From Mesobacillus foraminis (lineage in GTDB: Bacteria > Bacillota > Bacilli > Bacillales > Cytobacillaceae), in the NCBI RefSeq assembly GCF_004340465.1, contig NZ_SLVV01000006.1, positions 372,001 through 436,000 on the forward strand: DNA of 64,000 bases, read 5' to 3'. The notes beneath the pieces were generated by a model, which did no database searches, was not told the origin of the DNA, and saw only the letters and a program-made list of their open reading frames with translations. Positions 59,772 through 64,000 of this stretch are shown here, piece by piece. Made by a program: the position numbers and the translations under genes. How positions within the stretch are numbered: position 1 is the stretch's first letter; each line of letters begins with the position of its first letter.

Positions 59772-59841
59772 AGGCAATATTAGGGAATTTAAAGGATAAA
59801 AGAGCATAAAAGGAGAATGGATTTATTATAGATCTTGAAAG
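59772..59841 (+). repeat. Leader segment shared with 47278-47345
   Basis: Both copies run AGGGAATTTAAAGGAT, (a few varied bases), ATAAAAGGAGAA, TTTATTATA and TTGAA. Here it directly precedes the VOC gene; at 47278 the following gene is lost. Confidence 0.5.
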
Positions 59842-59852
59842 GAGTGGATTGA

Positions 59853-60272
59853 GTGAAACAAACATTATTAAGAGTAGGCACTACGTATATCCCAGTTTCA
59901 AATGTAAAACTTTCTTCTGAATGGTATGTAAACCTGTTGGGGGCAGAATTAAGCTATAAAGACGAAGATAAAGCAATTTTAAATTTTGCCAATCAAAGTA
60001 TTTTTCTTGTTAGATCAAAAGAAAATCAAAGCTTAAATTTCTATGATATATACGGTGAAGAGCGTTTTTCGATAACATTTGAAGTAGATGGATTAAATGC
60101 TCTAGAAGCTATACATAAAGATTTTACGGAAAAGCAGATAAGAGTTGGAGAAATTGAGGATAGAGGGCATCCAGGAAGGAATTTTATTTTCTATGATTTA
60201 GATGGAAATAAATTTGACGTGTGGAGTGAATTAAGTCCAGTCTTCAAAGAAAAATATGTAACTTCCCAATAG
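59853..60272 (+). CDS. VOC-superfamily (glyoxalase/bleomycin resistance type) protein
   Basis: 139 aa with the paired beta-alpha-beta-beta-beta repeats of the vicinal oxygen chelate fold: YIPVSNVKLSSEWYVNLLGAEL starts the first unit and IFYDLDGNKFDVWSE ends the second. The reaction is unknown; members range from glyoxalases to antibiotic-binding proteins. The start is GTG with AGGAG eight bases upstream. Monocistronic. Confidence 0.85.
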   Translation: MKQTLLRVGTTYIPVSNVKLSSEWYVNLLGAELSYKDEDKAILNFANQSIFLVRSKENQSLNFYDIYGEERFSITFEVDGLNALEAIHKDFTEKQIRVGEIEDRGHPGRNFIFYDLDGNKFDVWSELSPVFKEKYVTSQ

Positions 60273-60290
60273 AAAGTGAATTTTAAGATC

Positions 60291-60372
60291 AACGGGTGCG
60301 ATGCTTCAATACTGGAGGATCGTTTTTTCTTGTTCGCTAATTGGGTGGTTACTTAATAAGAGGTTGCTGAAG
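60291..60372 (+). repeat. Accessory-region hairpin repeat, copy 6
   Basis: AACGGGTGCGATGCTT, GGATCG followed by six T, then TTCGCTAATTGGGTGG. It lies between the VOC and methyltransferase genes. Confidence 0.4.
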
Positions 60373-60457
60373 GGGAGATTTGTCCTGAAGGTTTTAATTT
60401 TTCCTATAATGACCCTTATTGCAGCTTACATCATTTTAATAAATAGGGGAGTAGACT

Positions 60458-61054
60458 ATGGAAAATAACGTTTTTGAACAGATGGCAAAAAGATATGATA
60501 CAGAAGAAAGAATGGAATTAGCTAAAGTTATCGTCAAGGAAGTAAGACCAGAACTTGCAAATAGTAAGTCAAAATCTTTATTGGACTATGGGAGTGGTAC
60601 TGGTCTAATTAGTTTAGAACTATCGGATTTGGTTGATTCTATTTTGCTGGTAGATTCATCAGAACAAATGCTGGAGGTTGCGAAAGCTAAAATTTCTCAC
60701 AAAGGAATTGCCAACTCAAAAGTCCTTTATTCAGATTTCACTCAAGAAACTCCAGAACTAAAGGCAGACATTGTTTTACTGTCGCTCGTCCTTCTTCATA
60801 TTCCGGATACTAAAAACATTTTACAAAGATTGTTCAACATTTTAAATAATGGCGGCAAGCTAATTATTATTGATTTTGACAAGAACGATAAAATAAATCA
60901 TCCCAAAGTTCATAACGGTTTTTCTCATGAAGAGCTGAAGAAAAGATTATCCGAAGCGGGATTTAAATCAATTGAAATTAAGACGTTCTATCATGGGAAT
61001 CGTATTTTCATGAATCAAGATGCCTCAATGTTTATATCCAGCAGTATAAAGTGA
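60458..61054 (+). CDS. Class I SAM-dependent methyltransferase
   Basis: 198 aa. Motif I is LLDYGSGTGLISLEL, motif II ILLVDSSEQML, motif post-II YSDFTQET and the LSLVLLHIPDTKNIL strand-helix, all typical of small-molecule methyltransferases. GGGGAG lies seven bases before ATG. The substrate is not evident and there is no pathway partner nearby. Confidence 0.87.
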   Translation: MENNVFEQMAKRYDTEERMELAKVIVKEVRPELANSKSKSLLDYGSGTGLISLELSDLVDSILLVDSSEQMLEVAKAKISHKGIANSKVLYSDFTQETPELKADIVLLSLVLLHIPDTKNILQRLFNILNNGGKLIIIDFDKNDKINHPKVHNGFSHEELKKRLSEAGFKSIEIKTFYHGNRIFMNQDASMFISSSIK

Positions 61055-63991
<2,937 letters not shown>

Positions 63992-64000
63992 ACTAATACG

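Overview
The window looks like chromosomal DNA of a low-to-moderate GC, endospore-forming Bacillaceae (Bacillus sensu lato, possibly Mesobacillus, Cytobacillus or Peribacillus; the genus cannot be fixed from the sequence alone). The reasons are strong AGGAGG-type ribosome binding sites, sigma-A and sigma-B type promoters, Spo0A boxes, HPr/Crh-like proteins, an RsbR-type stress protein, a CitS-CitT-CitM citrate system, PaiA-PaiB and a c-di-GMP-I riboswitch.

Left part (1-8.1 kb): a truncated branched-chain amino acid carrier gene (brnQ, minus strand) whose leader carries an intrinsic terminator; a citrate uptake locus (CitM transporter, CitS/CitT two-component system, a TctC-type binding lipoprotein), a small 52-aa protein and an AbrB-family membrane protein; and, on the minus strand, an HPr paralogue with Tyr instead of His at position 15.

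Core (8.6-31.4 kb): a cyclodepsipeptide-type nonribosomal peptide cluster. An ABC exporter pair, a type II thioesterase, two giant NRPS subunits (3379 and 2740 aa), an Sfp-type phosphopantetheinyl transferase and an alpha/beta hydrolase correspond one-for-one to the cereulide genes cesC, cesD, cesT, cesA, cesB, cesP and cesH, but in a different order. The synthetase reads [keto acid A-KR-T]-[C-A-T-E]-[C // keto acid A-KR-T]-[C-A(Val)-T]-TE, the valinomycin/cereulide layout of alternating hydroxy and amino acids. The two subunits meet inside a vestigial adenylation domain. A consensus Spo0A box lies upstream of the first gene.

Middle (31.6-44.3 kb): an RsbR-type STAS protein behind a sigma-B promoter; a secreted 931-aa thrombospondin-3-repeat protein ending in a PD-(D/E)XK-type nuclease motif, followed by a TPR-like partner (candidate toxin/immunity pair); a c-di-GMP-I riboswitch with terminator controlling a GGDEF-EAL membrane protein; and a sucrose locus (LacI-type regulator, PTS IIBC, sucrose-6-phosphate hydrolase) with three LacI-type operators.

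Right part (44.4-64 kb): an APC amino acid permease with a sigma-A promoter and two tandem Spo0A boxes; then a loose series of small accessory genes (VOC proteins, GNAT acetyltransferases, small membrane proteins, MarR-PaiA-PaiB, an APH-fold kinase, a GH18 lipoprotein, DUF4256, a methyltransferase), a secreted GH30 glycosidase, a second HPr-like protein without its histidine next to an aldo/keto reductase, and a rifampin phosphotransferase at the right edge. A family of degenerate 70-90 bp hairpin repeats is scattered between the small genes from 47.6 to 60.4 kb. No rRNA, tRNA, CRISPR array, intact insertion sequence or prophage was recognised.
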